A stretch of 64,000 nucleotides of DNA, from assembly GCF_006970865.1 (NCBI RefSeq), contig NZ_CP035503.1, positions 2,307,001-2,371,000 of the forward strand. The letters run 5' to 3'. Made by a program: the position numbers and the translations under genes. This DNA comes from Rhodoferax sediminis (GTDB lineage Bacteria > Pseudomonadota > Gammaproteobacteria > Burkholderiales > Burkholderiaceae_C). Shown here in pieces: positions 51,587 through 63,265 of this stretch. The notes beneath the pieces were generated by a model, which was not told the origin of the DNA, did not search any database, and was given only the letters and a program-made list of their open reading frames with translations. Each line of letters begins with the position of its first letter. Position 1 is the stretch's first letter.

Positions 51587-52924
51587 CTACTCTTTGTCGG
51601 CGTACGGGTTGTGCGAGGTTTTCATCTCGATGCGCAGCGGCGTTCCGGTCAGGTTGAATTCCTTGCGGAAGCGCCCTTCCAGGAACCGTTTGTAGGCATC
51701 GGTGACGTGTTCCAGCGAGTTGCCGTGGATCACGATGACCGGCGGATTCATGCCGCCCTGGTGCGCGTAGCGCAGTTTGGGCCGGAACATGCCGGCGCGC
51801 TTGGGACTCTGGAACTGCACCGCCTCCAGCAGCACGCGCGTCAGCACCGGGGTGGACATCTTGCAGTTGGCCGCCTTGTGGGCCTGAATGATGGACAGCC
51901 AGACCGGCCCCAAACCCTGGCGCTTTTGGGCGGAGATGACGTGCATCGCGGCAAACTTGAGAAACGGCAGGCGCGTCTCGATGGAGCGCTGCACCAGCTC
52001 GCGCTGGTAGTTGTCGATCGCATCCCATTTGTTGACCGCCAGCACCACGGCGCGGCCGCTCTCCAAGATGTAGCCCGCGATATGCGCGTCCTGGTCGGTC
52101 ACGCCCTGGGTCGCATCGAGCAGCAGCAGCACCACGTTGGCGGTTTCAATGGCCTGCAGCGTCTTCACCACCGAGAACTTCTCGATGGCTTCAAATACCT
52201 TGCCCTTGCGGCGCAGGCCCGCGGTGTCGATCAACTCGAAGCGCTGGCCGTTGCGCTCGAATGGCACCGTGATCGCGTCGCGCGTGGTGCCGGGCAGGTC
52301 GAATGCCACCAGCCGCTCCTCGCCCAGCCAGGTGTTGATCAGGGTCGATTTGCCGACGTTGGGGCGCCCTGCGACCGCCAGCTTGATAACGCCGCTGTCG
52401 ACTTCCGCCGCGCTGTCGTCCGGCTCCGGCAGATGCAGGGGCTCCAGCGCCAGCTCCACCAGGTCGCGGATGCCCTGGCCGTGCGAAGCCGAGATCGGGT
52501 ATACCTCGCCCAGGCCCAACTCATAAAACTCGGACAGTTGCGCGCCCGCCTGCATGCCTTCGGCCTTGTTCGCGGCCAGCACTGTGGGTTTGCCCAGACG
52601 CCGCAGGTATTTGGCAATGTCGTGATCCTGGGCCGACAGGCCGGCACGCGCGTCCACCACGAAAATCACCACATCCGCCTCGGCCACTGCCTGACGCGTC
52701 TGTTTCGCCATTTCCTTGTAGATGCCGCTGGCCGCGTCCGGCTCGAAGCCGCCGGTGTCGATGGCGATGAATTCGTGCGGGCCCTGGCGCCCGTTGCCGT
52801 AGTGCCGGTCGCGCGTCAGGCCCGCAAAGTCGGCCACGATGGCGTCGCGCGACCTGGTGAGCCGGTTGAACAGGGTGGATTTGCCGACGTTGGGGCGGCC
52901 GACCAGGGCCAGGACGGGCTTCAC
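51587..52924 (-). CDS. der: GTPase Der (EngA)
   Basis: 445-aa essential GTPase for 50S ribosome assembly with two tandem G domains. The first starts [16 protein letters not shown] (residues about 6-21), with DTGGFE. The second starts [23 protein letters not shown] near 183, with [10 protein letters not shown]. The C-terminal KH-like domain ends [22 protein letters not shown]. The start is GTG at 52924. Confidence 0.97.
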   Translation of the reverse strand: MKPVLALVGRPNVGKSTLFNRLTRSRDAIVADFAGLTRDRHYGNGRQGPHEFIAIDTGGFEPDAASGIYKEMAKQTRQAVAEADVVIFVVDARAGLSAQDHDIAKYLRRLGKPTVLAANKAEGMQAGAQLSEFYELGLGEVYPISASHGQGIRDLVELALEPLHLPEPDDSAAEVDSGVIKLAVAGRPNVGKSTLINTWLGEERLVAFDLPGTTRDAITVPFERNGQRFELIDTAGLRRKGKVFEAIEKFSVVKTLQAIETANVVLLLLDATQGVTDQDAHIAGYILESGRAVVLAVNKWDAIDNYQRELVQRSIETRLPFLKFAAMHVISAQKRQGLGPVWLSIIQAHKAANCKMSTPVLTRVLLEAVQFQSPKRAGMFRPKLRYAHQGGMNPPVIVIHGNSLEHVTDAYKRFLEGRFRKEFNLTGTPLRIEMKTSHNPYADKE

Positions 52925-52942
52925 GTGCGACTGCCTAGCAGC

Positions 52943-54088
52943 TCATTCCGGCTGGAAGCCATAGACACCCCCGTTGCGTGTCACCACGACGAGGGTATTG
53001 CCGGCGGCCACGGGCGCCGCCACCACGGCCGAGCCGTCGGTCGTGAGCCGGGTCAGCAAGGACCCGTCTTCGCGCGACAGCAAGTGAACGAAGCCGGCGC
53101 TGTCGCCAACCACCACCGAGCGCCCCAGCGCCAAGGGCGCGCTCAGGCCGCGGTATTTCAGGCTGTCGGTGCTCCAGGCCTGCTCGCCATTGGCGCGTCG
53201 CCAGGCCACAACCTTGCCGTCCATCTCGGTGCCGAACAGAAGCCGGTCATCGCCCTGCAGCCCCTGCGCGCCATTCGCCGGCCGGGTCCACAGCACGGCG
53301 CCGCGCACGGCATCGACGCAGCCGACCGCCGTCTGGAACGCCCGCGCGCAGACTTCATTGCCCACCCGACTCACTGGGCTCACCAGATCGGCCAGCCGCT
53401 CGATATCGTTGGTGCCGCGCGGGGACGCGATCGGCGCCTCCCAGCGCAGGCTGCCGTTCAGGGGATTGAGGCCCACCATGCGGCCCGACAAGCCCACCAC
53501 CAGCGTGTCGCCAACCGCCAGCAGGACGCCGCCCTGGCGCAGGATCAGCGGTTCACTGGGCGGTTTTTGCAGCCACAAGCGGCGCCCGGACTGGCCATCG
53601 TAGGCGCTCACCGAGCGGTCCGCCGCGAGTACGAAGACGCGCGCGCCGGCCACCAGGGGTGCGGTATAGGCCTGCGCCTGCAGCTTCTGGCGCCACAACT
53701 CACGCCCGCCCTGCAGCGCGACCAGCTCGTTGCCCGTCGTCACCACTGCGGCCAGCTTGCCGTCGCTGCCGACACCGGCGGCGATCGGCGTGCGCACCGA
53801 GGTGCGCCACAGGTCGCGCCCGGTGCGCGCATCGATCGCCGCTACGGTGCCGCCTGCGCCGGCCAGCGTCACCGTGTTGCCATTCACGTTGACATCGAGC
53901 GGAAAGTCGATGGCGCCCACATGCGCGGTCCAGACCTGGCGCACGCCGATCAGTGCCTCGTTGGGGGCCAGGGGCGTTGGCTTCGGAGGCGGCGAGCCGC
54001 TCGAGCACGCCGCCAGGGATGCTACGAAAACGATAGCTACCAGCGCCCTCGGTGCAAGGGCTGAAGGCATAAAATGTCTCAAACTCAC
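52943..54088 (-). CDS. bamB: Outer-membrane protein assembly factor BamB
   Basis: 381-aa lipoprotein of the BAM complex with an eight-bladed PQQ-like propeller (repeated W/L-R-E-L-W and VVVGDSAGFVHLLSREDGSLL units). The lipobox is LAAC with Cys28. The start is GTG 54088, overlapping the upstream stop (GTGA). Oddity: codons about 3-22, almost the whole n- and h-region of the signal peptide, are read from a copy of the interspersed repeat. If the repeat inserted here, it took over the export signal and kept it working. Confidence 0.94.
   Translation of the reverse strand: MSLRHFMPSALAPRALVAIVFVASLAACSSGSPPPKPTPLAPNEALIGVRQVWTAHVGAIDFPLDVNVNGNTVTLAGAGGTVAAIDARTGRDLWRTSVRTPIAAGVGSDGKLAAVVTTGNELVALQGGRELWRQKLQAQAYTAPLVAGARVFVLAADRSVSAYDGQSGRRLWLQKPPSEPLILRQGGVLLAVGDTLVVGLSGRMVGLNPLNGSLRWEAPIASPRGTNDIERLADLVSPVSRVGNEVCARAFQTAVGCVDAVRGAVLWTRPANGAQGLQGDDRLLFGTEMDGKVVAWRRANGEQAWSTDSLKYRGLSAPLALGRSVVVGDSAGFVHLLSREDGSLLTRLTTDGSAVVAAPVAAGNTLVVVTRNGGVYGFQPE
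54021..54083 (+). repeat. Interspersed repeat encoding the BamB signal peptide
   Basis: GCTAC-GAAAACG-ATAGC, then the core GGTGCAAGGGCTGAAGGC and an AT-rich tail. It is antisense to bamB but in frame. Confidence 0.75.
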
Positions 54089-54789
54089 GAGTGTTCCCCG
54101 GTGGCAGACGCGTTGGCCTGCGGCGCCGTTGCCTGGCCTGGTGCAGCCCCCGGGTCCACGCCCAGGGCGTTCAGCTTGACTTCAACCACGCGCCGGTATT
54201 GCGACTGCGCCTCGAAGCCCTTGTAGGCCCGGCTGTACTGCGTCACGGCATCAGCCTTCTTGCCCTGCAGCACATCGATATCGCCCAGGCGGTCCGCCAC
54301 CAGCGCCGCGAACTCGGACGGGAACGAGCCGGCGAGCTGCTTGCGCGCCTCGTCGTAGGCTTTGGCCTGCATCAACACGGCCGCCAGGCGCAATTTGGCG
54401 ATGGACTGGTAACCCTCGTCGGAGGCCTTGTCGGCCACCCAGGCCAGCGCCGCCTTGGCCCCGTCGATATTGCCTTTTTCATCCATCACCTTGGCCACCA
54501 GCAGGCCCGACTGCTGCGCGTAAGTGGTGCGGCCGTATCGGTCTTTCATGTCACTGAAGGAGCGCTCCAGCATGGCCGTATCGCCCGCCTGCGCGGCACG
54601 CTCGACCTCGTCGTACAGCGCCGATGCCTTGGTGGCCTGGTCGCGTTGCCAGTACTGGTAGCCGTTCCAGGCGGCCAGCGCGCTAAACACCAGCAGCAAT
54701 GTCCAGGTGATCAGGTCGCCGTATTTTTTCCAGTAATGCTTGAGTTCATCAAGCTGTTCCTGTTCTTGAAGATCGAGAGGTGTAGCCAT
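54085..54789 (-). CDS. YfgM-like tetratricopeptide membrane protein
   Basis: 234-aa protein: a short cytoplasmic N-terminus (DLQEQEQLDELKHYWKKYGD), one membrane helix (LITWTLLLVFSALAAWNGYQYW) and a periplasmic TPR-like helical domain. YfgM proteins are ancillary to the SecYEG translocon and periplasmic chaperones and are always found between hisS and bamB, as here. ATG 54789 is the start; the frame is open far upstream but only antisense-type sequence is there. Confidence 0.92.
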   Translation of the reverse strand: MATPLDLQEQEQLDELKHYWKKYGDLITWTLLLVFSALAAWNGYQYWQRDQATKASALYDEVERAAQAGDTAMLERSFSDMKDRYGRTTYAQQSGLLVAKVMDEKGNIDGAKAALAWVADKASDEGYQSIAKLRLAAVLMQAKAYDEARKQLAGSFPSEFAALVADRLGDIDVLQGKKADAVTQYSRAYKGFEAQSQYRRVVEVKLNALGVDPGAAPGQATAPQANASATGEHS

Positions 54790-54803
54790 GGTGTGTGATT
54801 CGT

Positions 54804-56102
54804 TTAAGTCAGCGATTGTAGGGTGGCGGCCCAGCCGGACACGTCGGCCAGCGGCTGCATCACCTGCTGGCCGCTGCCGTCGCGCAGGGATTTGACGGCC
54901 ACCAGGTTTTGCGCCAGTTCGTCCGCGCCGAAGATCAGGGCATGGCGGGCGCCGCTGGCATCGGCCTTCTTGAGCTGCGACTTCATGCTGCCCCGGCCCT
55001 CGCCGGTGCCGGCATGCATCTGCACGTTGACGCCCGCCGCGCGCAGGGCCTGCAGCGTGCACATCGCCACAGGCAGCGCCGCCGCATCGGGAATCACGGC
55101 GTAGGCGTCGGGCACGGGCGGCGCGATGACAGGGCCCACGGCCTCCAGCAACAGCAGCAGGCGCTCCACGCCCAGGCCCCAGCCGACGGCCGGCGTCGGC
55201 TTGCCGCCGAGCTGCTCGAACAGGCCGTCGTAGCGCCCGCCGCCGCAGACCGTACCCTGCGAGCCCAGCTTGTCGGTGACCCATTCGAAGACGGTCAGGT
55301 TGTAGTAGTCCATGCCGCGCACCAGGCGCGGATTCACGCGGTAGGCCAGCCCCGCGGCATCGAGGATGGCGCGCACCGCGTTCAGATGCGCCAGCGAGGC
55401 CTCGCCCAGAAAGCTCATGAGCTGCGGCGCCGACTCGACGATCGATTGCATCGCCGGGTTCTTGCTGTCGAGGATGCGCAGCGGGTTGCTGTGCAGGCGG
55501 CGCCTGGCGTCCTCGTCGAGCACCGACGCATGGGCCTCGAAGTGGGCGATCAGCGCCTCGCGGTGCTGTCGGCGCTCGTCCGCCTGGCCCAGGCTGTTGA
55601 TCTCGAGCCGCACGTCCTCGCCTTCGACCAGGCCCAGCTCCTGCCACAGCGCGCGGCACATCAGGATCTGCTCGGCGTCCACATCGGGTCCGCAATAGCC
55701 CAGGGCCTCGACGTCGATCTGGTGGAACTGGCGATAGCGGCCTTTTTGCGGACGCTCATGGCGGAACACGGCACCCATGGTCCACACGCGCAGCGGGCCG
55801 TTGTACAGCGCGTTGTGCTCGACCATCGCGCGCACGATGCCGGCGGTGGCCTCCGGGCGCAGCGTGAGCTGGTCGCCGTTCATTGAGTCGGTGAAGGAAT
55901 ACATCTCCTTCTCGACGATATCGGTAACCTCGCCCAGGCCGCGCACGAACAGCGCCGTCGGCTCGACGACGGGGGTGCGCACATTGGCGTAGCCATAGCG
56001 CCGCATCAGCGCGCGCACCTTGTCTTCGAACCACTCCCAGCGCGCCGACTCGGGCGGCAGGATGTCGTTCATGCCCTTGACGGCGGTTAACTTCTCGGCC
56101 AT
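54804..56102 (-). CDS. hisS: Histidyl-tRNA synthetase
   Basis: 432-aa class II aminoacyl-tRNA synthetase. Motif 2 is [30 protein letters not shown], the histidine-specific motifs are [15 protein letters not shown] and [15 protein letters not shown], and motif 3 is [14 protein letters not shown]. The C-terminal anticodon-binding domain ends [14 protein letters not shown]. It charges tRNA-His in the cytoplasm. Confidence 0.97.
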   Translation of the reverse strand: MAEKLTAVKGMNDILPPESARWEWFEDKVRALMRRYGYANVRTPVVEPTALFVRGLGEVTDIVEKEMYSFTDSMNGDQLTLRPEATAGIVRAMVEHNALYNGPLRVWTMGAVFRHERPQKGRYRQFHQIDVEALGYCGPDVDAEQILMCRALWQELGLVEGEDVRLEINSLGQADERRQHREALIAHFEAHASVLDEDARRRLHSNPLRILDSKNPAMQSIVESAPQLMSFLGEASLAHLNAVRAILDAAGLAYRVNPRLVRGMDYYNLTVFEWVTDKLGSQGTVCGGGRYDGLFEQLGGKPTPAVGWGLGVERLLLLLEAVGPVIAPPVPDAYAVIPDAAALPVAMCTLQALRAAGVNVQMHAGTGEGRGSMKSQLKKADASGARHALIFGADELAQNLVAVKSLRDGSGQQVMQPLADVSGWAATLQSLT

Positions 56103-56115
56103 TGAATTTTTGTCT

Positions 56116-56177
56116 GCTACTTAAGTGATAGCTGCCTGCGCAGCACTGATACAGGCTACAGCCTGTTTTTATTCAAA
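56116..56177 (+). repeat. Interspersed repeat between ispG and hisS
   Basis: GCTAC-TTAAGTG-ATAGC start, then the stem CAGGC-TACA-GCCTG and TTTTTATTC. It is the terminator-bearing subtype, but its T-run faces the strand opposite to the operon, so it should not stop ispG-to-hisS transcription. Confidence 0.75.
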
Positions 56178-56192
56178 AACTGAAAGCCTGAC

Positions 56193-57466
<1,274 letters not shown>

Positions 57467-57467
<1 letters not shown>

Positions 57468-58387
57468 TACTTCACCTCAAAACGTGCAACATTGTTTTTG
57501 GTCGAAGATGCCAGATCAAGGGGCTTGCCCCTGACCTGCACCTGGATGGCATCGGCGCGGCCGACCACCACCGACAAGGGCAACGCACCGGAGACTTCAG
57601 ACACTTCTGCGGGCGCCAGCGTCTTGCGCAAGGCCACCTTGCCTTTGGCGTCGATCACCTGCACCCAGGACGCGGCCCGCGCATTGAATACAAGGACGGC
57701 ACCGGGGGCTCCATCCACCGGGGTGGGCGCTGCTGCCGCTACCGCCGGCTGCGGCGGCGCCGTTGTGGGCGCGGCGCCAGTCTCGGGCGCCGACGTGAGC
57801 AGGGGCGCCGCCGTGGTCGTCACCGGCGGGTCGGCCACCTTATCGGCGGCGGGCCCGGGCACGGCAGCCGCAGCCACTACAGGCACCGGCGCGGCCGTCA
57901 CGGGTGCGGCGTCCGCGACACTGGCCTCACGAGTGAAGCTGGGCAGCAGGATCAGCACCAGTGCGCCCAGCAAAAGCGCCAGCACCGCCATCACCACGGG
58001 GCGCGAGAGCTGGTCCCAGAACCCGGACCGGAGGTTTTCGCCCGGCGCATGAAACGGCGCGTTGATGGTCTCGTCGTCCGGCGTCAGGCGCGGCGCCGTT
58101 GATTGCGGCAGCCTGGCGAGCACCGGGGCCGGATCGATCTTGAGCATGCGGCACACGGTCGCCGCCAGGGCCCGCGCAAACACCGCATCGGGAAGTTCGC
58201 CCCACTGGTCCGCCTCGAGCGCCTCCAGCTTCCTCACAGGCACCTTCAGCGAGACCGCGAGTACGGCAATATGCAGGCCGGCGGCCTCACGCGCCTGCCG
58301 CAGCAGCGTTCCCGCGCTCAGCTCCGGCGCCGCCGCGGCCTCAGCGGAAAACGAGCCGCCCGGGATGGGCTGCATGGGCTCACTCAT
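57467..58387 (-). CDS. rodZ: RodZ-like helix-turn-helix membrane protein (DUF4115)
   Basis: 306-aa bitopic protein. The cytoplasmic HTH ([33 protein letters not shown], about 28-60) is followed by one membrane helix ([19 protein letters not shown], about 133-151), a Pro/Ala/Thr-rich periplasmic linker and a DUF4115 domain ([23 protein letters not shown]). RodZ anchors MreB to the membrane and helps set cell shape. ATG 58387 was chosen over TTG 58390; it overlaps the pilW stop by eight bases. Confidence 0.88.
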
Positions 58388-59216
58388 CAAAAGCCCCCTT
58401 CTGATACGCCACCAGCTCGGGCGACTGGGGAAAACGCCGCTGCAACTGGTCGGCCAGTTGCAGCATGGCCTCGCGATTGTTCATGCGGCGCTCGACCTTG
58501 ATGCCCAGCCACAGCGATTCCGCGTTGGCCAGATCGGTGTTGTTGATGCGCCGGATGTAGAACCGGGCGCGCGTGAGCTCGTTGCGCTGAAACAGCAGGC
58601 TGGCCAGGTTGTAGCCCGTGATGGGATTGCCGGCATCGAGCTGGTACGACTGGGACAGCGTGGCTTCCGCCTCTGCCTTGTGGCCGGCTTGCATCTGGCA
58701 CAAGCCTTCCGTCATCAGGGTCTTGGCTTTTTCGCCATAGAGCGGGATGGCCAGCGCCTGCTTGAAGGCCTGGTCCGCTTCCGGGTAGCGGCGCTGCTGG
58801 CACAGCATCCAGCCGTAGTTGTGCAGGATGCCGCCGTCGCGCGGCTTCAAGGCCATGGCGCGGCGAAAACTGTCCTCGGCCAATTTGGGGTCGTCCAGCC
58901 GCATGTAGACCAGGCCGCGCAGGTTGTAGGCCTCGCCATAGCTGGGGTCCGTCACGATGGCCCGCTTGAGCTCGTCGAGCGCTATCGTCGTCTGGCCCCG
59001 GTTGAAGTAGTCCACCGCGAGGTCCAGCCGGATTTGCGCCCGTTTGCGGGCCGGCGTTGCATCCGATTCGGTGGCGATGTCGGTACCGGCGTCAGACGCG
59101 CCCGTCGTGCCTGAATTCGCCGCGCAACCCGCCAGGCCGGCCAGCGCCGACACCACGAAACAGGCCTGCGCCAGCCACAGGACAACCTGCCGCTTGCCTA
59201 CACCGGGGTTCTTCAT
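58380..59216 (-). CDS. pilW: Type IV pilus biogenesis/stability lipoprotein PilW (PilF)
   Basis: 278-aa outer-membrane pilotin for secretin PilQ. The signal ends in lipobox LAGLAGC (Cys about 31). Five or so TPR units follow, for example RAQIRLDLAVDYFNRGQTTIALDELKRAI and GEAYNLRGLVYMRLDDPKLAEDSFRRAM. It lies between rlmN and rodZ as in most gamma- and betaproteobacteria, three bases after the rlmN stop. The rest of the pilus machinery is elsewhere. Confidence 0.92.
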   Translation of the reverse strand: MKNPGVGKRQVVLWLAQACFVVSALAGLAGCAANSGTTGASDAGTDIATESDATPARKRAQIRLDLAVDYFNRGQTTIALDELKRAIVTDPSYGEAYNLRGLVYMRLDDPKLAEDSFRRAMALKPRDGGILHNYGWMLCQQRRYPEADQAFKQALAIPLYGEKAKTLMTEGLCQMQAGHKAEAEATLSQSYQLDAGNPITGYNLASLLFQRNELTRARFYIRRINNTDLANAESLWLGIKVERRMNNREAMLQLADQLQRRFPQSPELVAYQKGAFDE

Positions 59217-59219
59217 GCC

Positions 59220-60368
59220 TCAAATCTCCTTGGTGGCAACAGCGGTTGCCTCGACCGGTTTCAACATCACGATGCGCTGGCGCGCGATGCGCTTGCCCAC
59301 GCCGGTTCGGTCCTTGACATCGCCTGCGAGCTGGCCGCAGGCGGCATCGATATCGTCCCCGCGCGTCTTGCGCACCGTGGTCACGATCCCCGCATCGCTC
59401 AGAATTTTGCCAAACGCGGCCACCTGCTCCGGCGGCGAGCACAGCAATCCGGATTCGGGAAAGGGATTGAAGGGAATCAGGTTGAACTTGCACCAGATGC
59501 CCTGCCCCTGATGCTGGCGCACCAGGCTGACCAGTTGCCGCGCCTGCTCCAGCTGGTCGTTCACCCCATCGAGCATGCAGTACTCGAACGTGATGAAGTC
59601 GCGCGGCGCATGGGCCAGATAGCGGTTGCAGGCATCGAGCAATTCATTCAAAGGGTACTTGCGATTCAGCGGCACCAGGTTGTCGCGCAAGGCGTCGGTC
59701 GGGGCATGAAGCGAGACCGCGAGCGCCACCGGGCAGTCCAGGCCCAGACGGTCGATCATGGGCACCACGCCGGAGGTCGACACCGTCACGCGCCGGCGCG
59801 ACAGGCCATAGCCGTGGTCGTCGAGCATGGTGCGCAGGGCGGGGATCAGCGCCGCGTAGTTCTGCAGCGGCTCGCCCATGCCCATCATCACCACGTTGGA
59901 GATGACACGCTCGTCGCGCGCCAGGTGCTTGCGCAGAAAATGCTCGGCAAACCACAGCTGCGCGGTGATCTCTCCGCTGGTCAGGTTGCGGCTGAAGCCC
60001 TGGTGCCCGGTCGAGCAGAATCGGCAGCCGACCGCGCAGCCCGCCTGGGACGACACGCACAGGGTGCCGCGATCCTCTTCGGGGATGAATACCGCCTCGA
60101 CCGCGTTGCCGGCGCCCACATCGAACAGCCATTTGATGGTGCCGTCCGATGATTCGTGCTGCGAGATGACCTGCAGGCCCTGGATATGGGCCGCCACCTT
60201 GAGTTTTTCGCGCAGCGACTTGGCCAGATCGGTCATCTGGTCGAAATCGCAGGCGCCCTTCTGGTGAATCCAGCGGAACAACTGGGTGGCACGGAAGCGT
60301 TTTTCTCCGTGCCGCTCGCAAAAGGCGGCCAGGCCCTCAAGGTCGTAGTCGAGCAGGTTGGCCGTCAT
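59220..60368 (-). CDS. rlmN: Dual-specificity RNA methyltransferase RlmN
   Basis: 382-aa radical SAM enzyme that makes 2-methyladenosine at A2503 of 23S rRNA and A37 of some tRNAs. The cluster ligands are Cys111, Cys115 and Cys118 in [30 protein letters not shown] is the GGE-like motif and CGQLAGD near the C-terminus carries the catalytic Cys. It is the first gene after ndk, 19 bases apart. Confidence 0.97.
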   Translation of the reverse strand: MTANLLDYDLEGLAAFCERHGEKRFRATQLFRWIHQKGACDFDQMTDLAKSLREKLKVAAHIQGLQVISQHESSDGTIKWLFDVGAGNAVEAVFIPEEDRGTLCVSSQAGCAVGCRFCSTGHQGFSRNLTSGEITAQLWFAEHFLRKHLARDERVISNVVMMGMGEPLQNYAALIPALRTMLDDHGYGLSRRRVTVSTSGVVPMIDRLGLDCPVALAVSLHAPTDALRDNLVPLNRKYPLNELLDACNRYLAHAPRDFITFEYCMLDGVNDQLEQARQLVSLVRQHQGQGIWCKFNLIPFNPFPESGLLCSPPEQVAAFGKILSDAGIVTTVRKTRGDDIDAACGQLAGDVKDRTGVGKRIARQRIVMLKPVEATAVATKEI

Positions 60369-60387
60369 CGCATGATCAATCGATGGA

Positions 60388-60813
60388 TCAGCGCGAGTAA
60401 ACGTTCATGCCCGCGAAGAAGAAGCTGATTTCTTCTTTCGCCGTCTCGGCGGCATCGGAGCCATGCACGGCATTCGCGTCGATGCTGTCGGCAAAGTCGG
60501 CGCGGATGGTGCCGGCGTCGGCCTTCTTGGGGTCGGTGGCGCCCATCAGGTCGCGATTTTTCAGGATGGCGTTCTTGCCCTCCAGCACCTGGATCATCAC
60601 CGGGCCGGAGATCATGAAGTCCACCAGGTCCTTGAAGAAGGGCCGCGCCTTGTGCACGGCGTAGAAGGCCTCGGCTTCGGCGCGCGACAGGTGCGCCATG
60701 CGGGCGGCGATTACTTTCAGGCCGGCGGCCTCGAAGCGGGCATAAATCTGGCCGATCACGTTTTTGGCAACGGCATCGGGCTTGATGATGGAGAGGGTGC
60801 GTTCGATAGCCAT
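60388..60813 (-). CDS. ndk: Nucleoside diphosphate kinase
   Basis: 141-aa cytoplasmic kinase that balances NTP pools. It begins [23 protein letters not shown]. The active site is NAVHGSDA with phospho-His117, the usual number. The C-terminal motif EISFFFA is intact. It is probably first in the operon ndk-rlmN-pilW-rodZ-ispG. The upstream region on the minus strand contains a TTAAAAT stretch that may be the -10 element. Confidence 0.97.
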   Translation of the reverse strand: MAIERTLSIIKPDAVAKNVIGQIYARFEAAGLKVIAARMAHLSRAEAEAFYAVHKARPFFKDLVDFMISGPVMIQVLEGKNAILKNRDLMGATDPKKADAGTIRADFADSIDANAVHGSDAAETAKEEISFFFAGMNVYSR

Positions 60814-60967
60814 ATGTATTTTTCCTGAGCTTGGATGTTGATTTTCGCCCCACGGGCAAAGCCTTGTATTTTAACCGGTACCATGAATTCGCCTTCGGCA
60901 TTGCGTCAGGGAGGATCAGTGCAAGGGGCCGGTGGTTCCGTCCTGTCCGGGCGGCGGCTGGCGCCTG

Positions 60968-62419
60968 TTATCGGCCGCGGCCACCCCCGCCACGGCGCTG
61001 GCCGCCTCCTCCGCCACCGCCACCACCGCTGCGGCGTTGACCCTGGCCTTGGCCCTGCCCTTGTCCCTGGCGCTGCCGGGTGAAGCTGTCGGCGCCGATG
61101 TAGCCAAACGCCGTCTTCATCGGGTCGGGCTGCGCGCTGGCGCTTTGCCGGTCATCGCGCTCGCCGCCCTTGCGCCGCTGGCCCTGACCCTGACCTTTAC
61201 CCTGGTTGTTTCCGGGCGCGCCGGCAGGCGCCGCATTGCGCTGCCCCTCGCCGGAGCCTCGCGGGCCCGCACCGCGTCCGCCGCGGCGCCGGTTGCGCCC
61301 GCCCGCGCGGCCGGCGCCGTCACGCCCCTGCGATTCGCCGGCGCCCGGGCCGCGCACCTCGCCACGGCCCTGCCCATTGGCGGAGCCTGCCGCCTGCACC
61401 AGCGCGCGGATGTCACGCTCGTCCAGTTCCAGCCAGGCGCCGCGCTTGAGGCCGCGCGGCAGCACCATGGCGCCGTAGCGGATGCGGATCAGGCGGCTGA
61501 CCGCGTGACCGACAGCCTCGAGCATGCGGCGCACTTCGCGGTTGCGGCCTTCGGAAATCGTCACGCGGTACCAGCAGTTGGAACCTTCTCCGCCGCCGTC
61601 CTCGATCGAGCCAAACTGGGCCACCCCGTCGTCCAGCTTCACGCCCTCCAGCAGGCGCTGTTTCTCGTCATTGCTCAGCGCGCCGAGCACGCGCACAGCG
61701 TACTCGCGCTCCAGCCCGAAGCGCGGGTGCATCAGCTTGTTGGCCAGCTCGCCCGAGTTGGTGAACAGCAGCAGGCCTTCGGTGTTCAGGTCCAGCCGCC
61801 CGACCGATTGCCACTTGCCCTGCACCAGCTTGGGCAGGCGGCGAAACACCGTGGGGCGGTTCTGCGGATCGTCATTCGTGACCACCTCGCCCACCGGCTT
61901 GTGGTACGCGATCACGCGCGCTGGCGGCGGGTCGACGCGAAAGCGGATCGGCTTGCCATTGACCTTGACCTGGTCGCCGAACTGGATGCGCTGGCCAATG
62001 TGCGCCGGCTCGTTGTTGACCGAGATGCGCCCTTCCACGATGAGCTGCTCCATCTCGAGCCGCGAACCTAGGCCGGTCTGCGCCAGCACCTTGTGCAGCT
62101 TGGGACTCTCGGCCTGCGGGGCGAGCACGCGCTTCAGGCTGGGCAGCTCTTCGCTCTCCTCGTCGGCGTCGAACTGCCCCGAGACCACATCGGCGAATCG
62201 GATCGGCACGGGCGGGGCATTGACTGGCGGCTTGCTGCGCTGGGCCAGCGAGCCGTCATCGGTCTCGTCGGAGTCCTCGGAGTCCTCGTCGTCGTCCCAT
62301 TTCTCGTGCACTACCAAATCAGTAGCATCCTGCGAAGACGCAGCATGGGCTGGAACCTTCTTTTCCTCATCATCCAGTTCCGCTGGAGAGGTCGGCTCGG
62401 GGGTGTTGTGATCGTTCAT
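60968..62419 (-). CDS. rluB: 23S rRNA pseudouridine synthase B with extended tails
   Basis: 483-aa RsuA/RluB-family enzyme that makes pseudouridine 2605 in 23S rRNA. The S4 domain ([30 protein letters not shown]) is at about 106-135 and the catalytic Asp is in [28 protein letters not shown]. The C-terminal 130 residues are low-complexity Gly/Arg/Gln (RGG-like, GQGQGQGQ), and the N-terminal 100 are acidic; both exceed the roughly 290-aa E. coli form. Residues about 17-36 come from a repeat copy. The start overlaps the scpB stop (ATGA). Confidence 0.93.
   Translation of the reverse strand: MNDHNTPEPTSPAELDDEEKKVPAHAASSQDATDLVVHEKWDDDEDSEDSDETDDGSLAQRSKPPVNAPPVPIRFADVVSGQFDADEESEELPSLKRVLAPQAESPKLHKVLAQTGLGSRLEMEQLIVEGRISVNNEPAHIGQRIQFGDQVKVNGKPIRFRVDPPPARVIAYHKPVGEVVTNDDPQNRPTVFRRLPKLVQGKWQSVGRLDLNTEGLLLFTNSGELANKLMHPRFGLEREYAVRVLGALSNDEKQRLLEGVKLDDGVAQFGSIEDGGGEGSNCWYRVTISEGRNREVRRMLEAVGHAVSRLIRIRYGAMVLPRGLKRGAWLELDERDIRALVQAAGSANGQGRGEVRGPGAGESQGRDGAGRAGGRNRRRGGRGAGPRGSGEGQRNAAPAGAPGNNQGKGQGQGQRRKGGERDDRQSASAQPDPMKTAFGYIGADSFTRQRQGQGQGQGQGQRRSGGGGGGGGGQRRGGGGRGR
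62310..62369 (+). repeat. Interspersed repeat inside the 5' part of rluB
   Basis: CTAC-CAAATCA-GTAG hairpin (C-G variant), core GCAGCATGGGCTGGAA and tail CTTCTTTTCC. It is in frame, in the acidic disordered region. Confidence 0.7.
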
Positions 62420-63138
62420 GCTTGAGTCCCGTTGAGTGGGGTGGTTTCGTCCCCGGCAGGGGTGTCGGCCAGCAGGGCTGCTGGCGCCGATTCGTAGGCG
62501 GTGGTGTCGTCCGCGTCGAGCGCATCACCGGGTACCAGAACAGCGTCTGCCGCCGGCTCGGCCATCGGCAGCGCCGGCTGCGATGCCTCCAGCGTGTTCA
62601 AGGCGTCCAGCATGCCGGCCTGCCCCGATGCGTTGTCCGACACGGGCAGCTGGTCCAGCGATTCGATGCCCAGGTCGTCGAGAAACTGTTTGGTGGTGGC
62701 GAACAGTGCCGGGCGGCCGACGGTCTCACGGTGGCCGATCACCTCCACCCAGCCGCGGTCTTCCAGCTGCTTGAGGATCAGCGAGTTGATGGTGACGCCG
62801 CGAATGTCTTCCATGTCGCCCCGGGTCACCGGCTGCCGGTACGCAATGATGGCCAGCGTTTCCAGCGTCGCGCGGCTGTAGCGCGGCGGCTTTTCGGGGT
62901 GCAGCCGGTCCAGGTATTCGCGCAGTTCGGGGCGGCTCTGGAAGCGCCAGCCCGTGGCCACGCTGACCAGTTCGACGCCGCGTGGGGTCCAGTCGTTTTG
63001 CAGATCCTGTAACAGCGACTTGATGGTGTCGGCGCCCAGTTCGTCATTGAACAGGACGCGCAGCTCGCGCACCGGCAGCGGTTGCTGCGAACAGATCAAG
63101 GCCGTTTCGAGGACGCGTTTGGCATCCGCCGTATTCAT
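62416..63138 (-). CDS. scpB: Segregation and condensation protein ScpB
   Basis: 240-aa winged-helix subunit of the SMC-ScpAB condensin. [23 protein letters not shown] opens the first WHD, and [57 protein letters not shown] is the hallmark second WHD. The C-terminal tail is acidic and Ala-rich. ATG 63138 was chosen over TTG 63147. It pairs with rluB as in many bacteria. Confidence 0.95.
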   Translation of the reverse strand: MNTADAKRVLETALICSQQPLPVRELRVLFNDELGADTIKSLLQDLQNDWTPRGVELVSVATGWRFQSRPELREYLDRLHPEKPPRYSRATLETLAIIAYRQPVTRGDMEDIRGVTINSLILKQLEDRGWVEVIGHRETVGRPALFATTKQFLDDLGIESLDQLPVSDNASGQAGMLDALNTLEASQPALPMAEPAADAVLVPGDALDADDTTAYESAPAALLADTPAGDETTPLNGTQA

Positions 63139-63265
63139 GTATTGCAATTTCCGGGAAAAGGCGCTTCTTGAAGCGCAAAAATCAGGGACGATTCAATTCG
63201 GAGCGTGGCCGGGAAGCCGCAGTTCAGGCAACGCGCACCTCAAGCTGGCAAGCGAGGCGCGAGCA

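Noticed and set aside
51527..54064. 845-codon open frame on the plus strand opposite der and bamB
   Set aside because: It spans two well-supported genes and their gap, has no recognisable domain and has shadow-type composition.
54790..55695. Upstream extension of the YfgM-like protein to 536 aa
   Set aside because: The extension is hisS read in another frame on the same strand; the membrane protein starts at 54789 with the family N-terminus.
61000..61350. Possible CRISPR-like or satellite repeat
   Set aside because: The short tandem units encode the GQ/RGG tail of RluB in frame and lack spacers.
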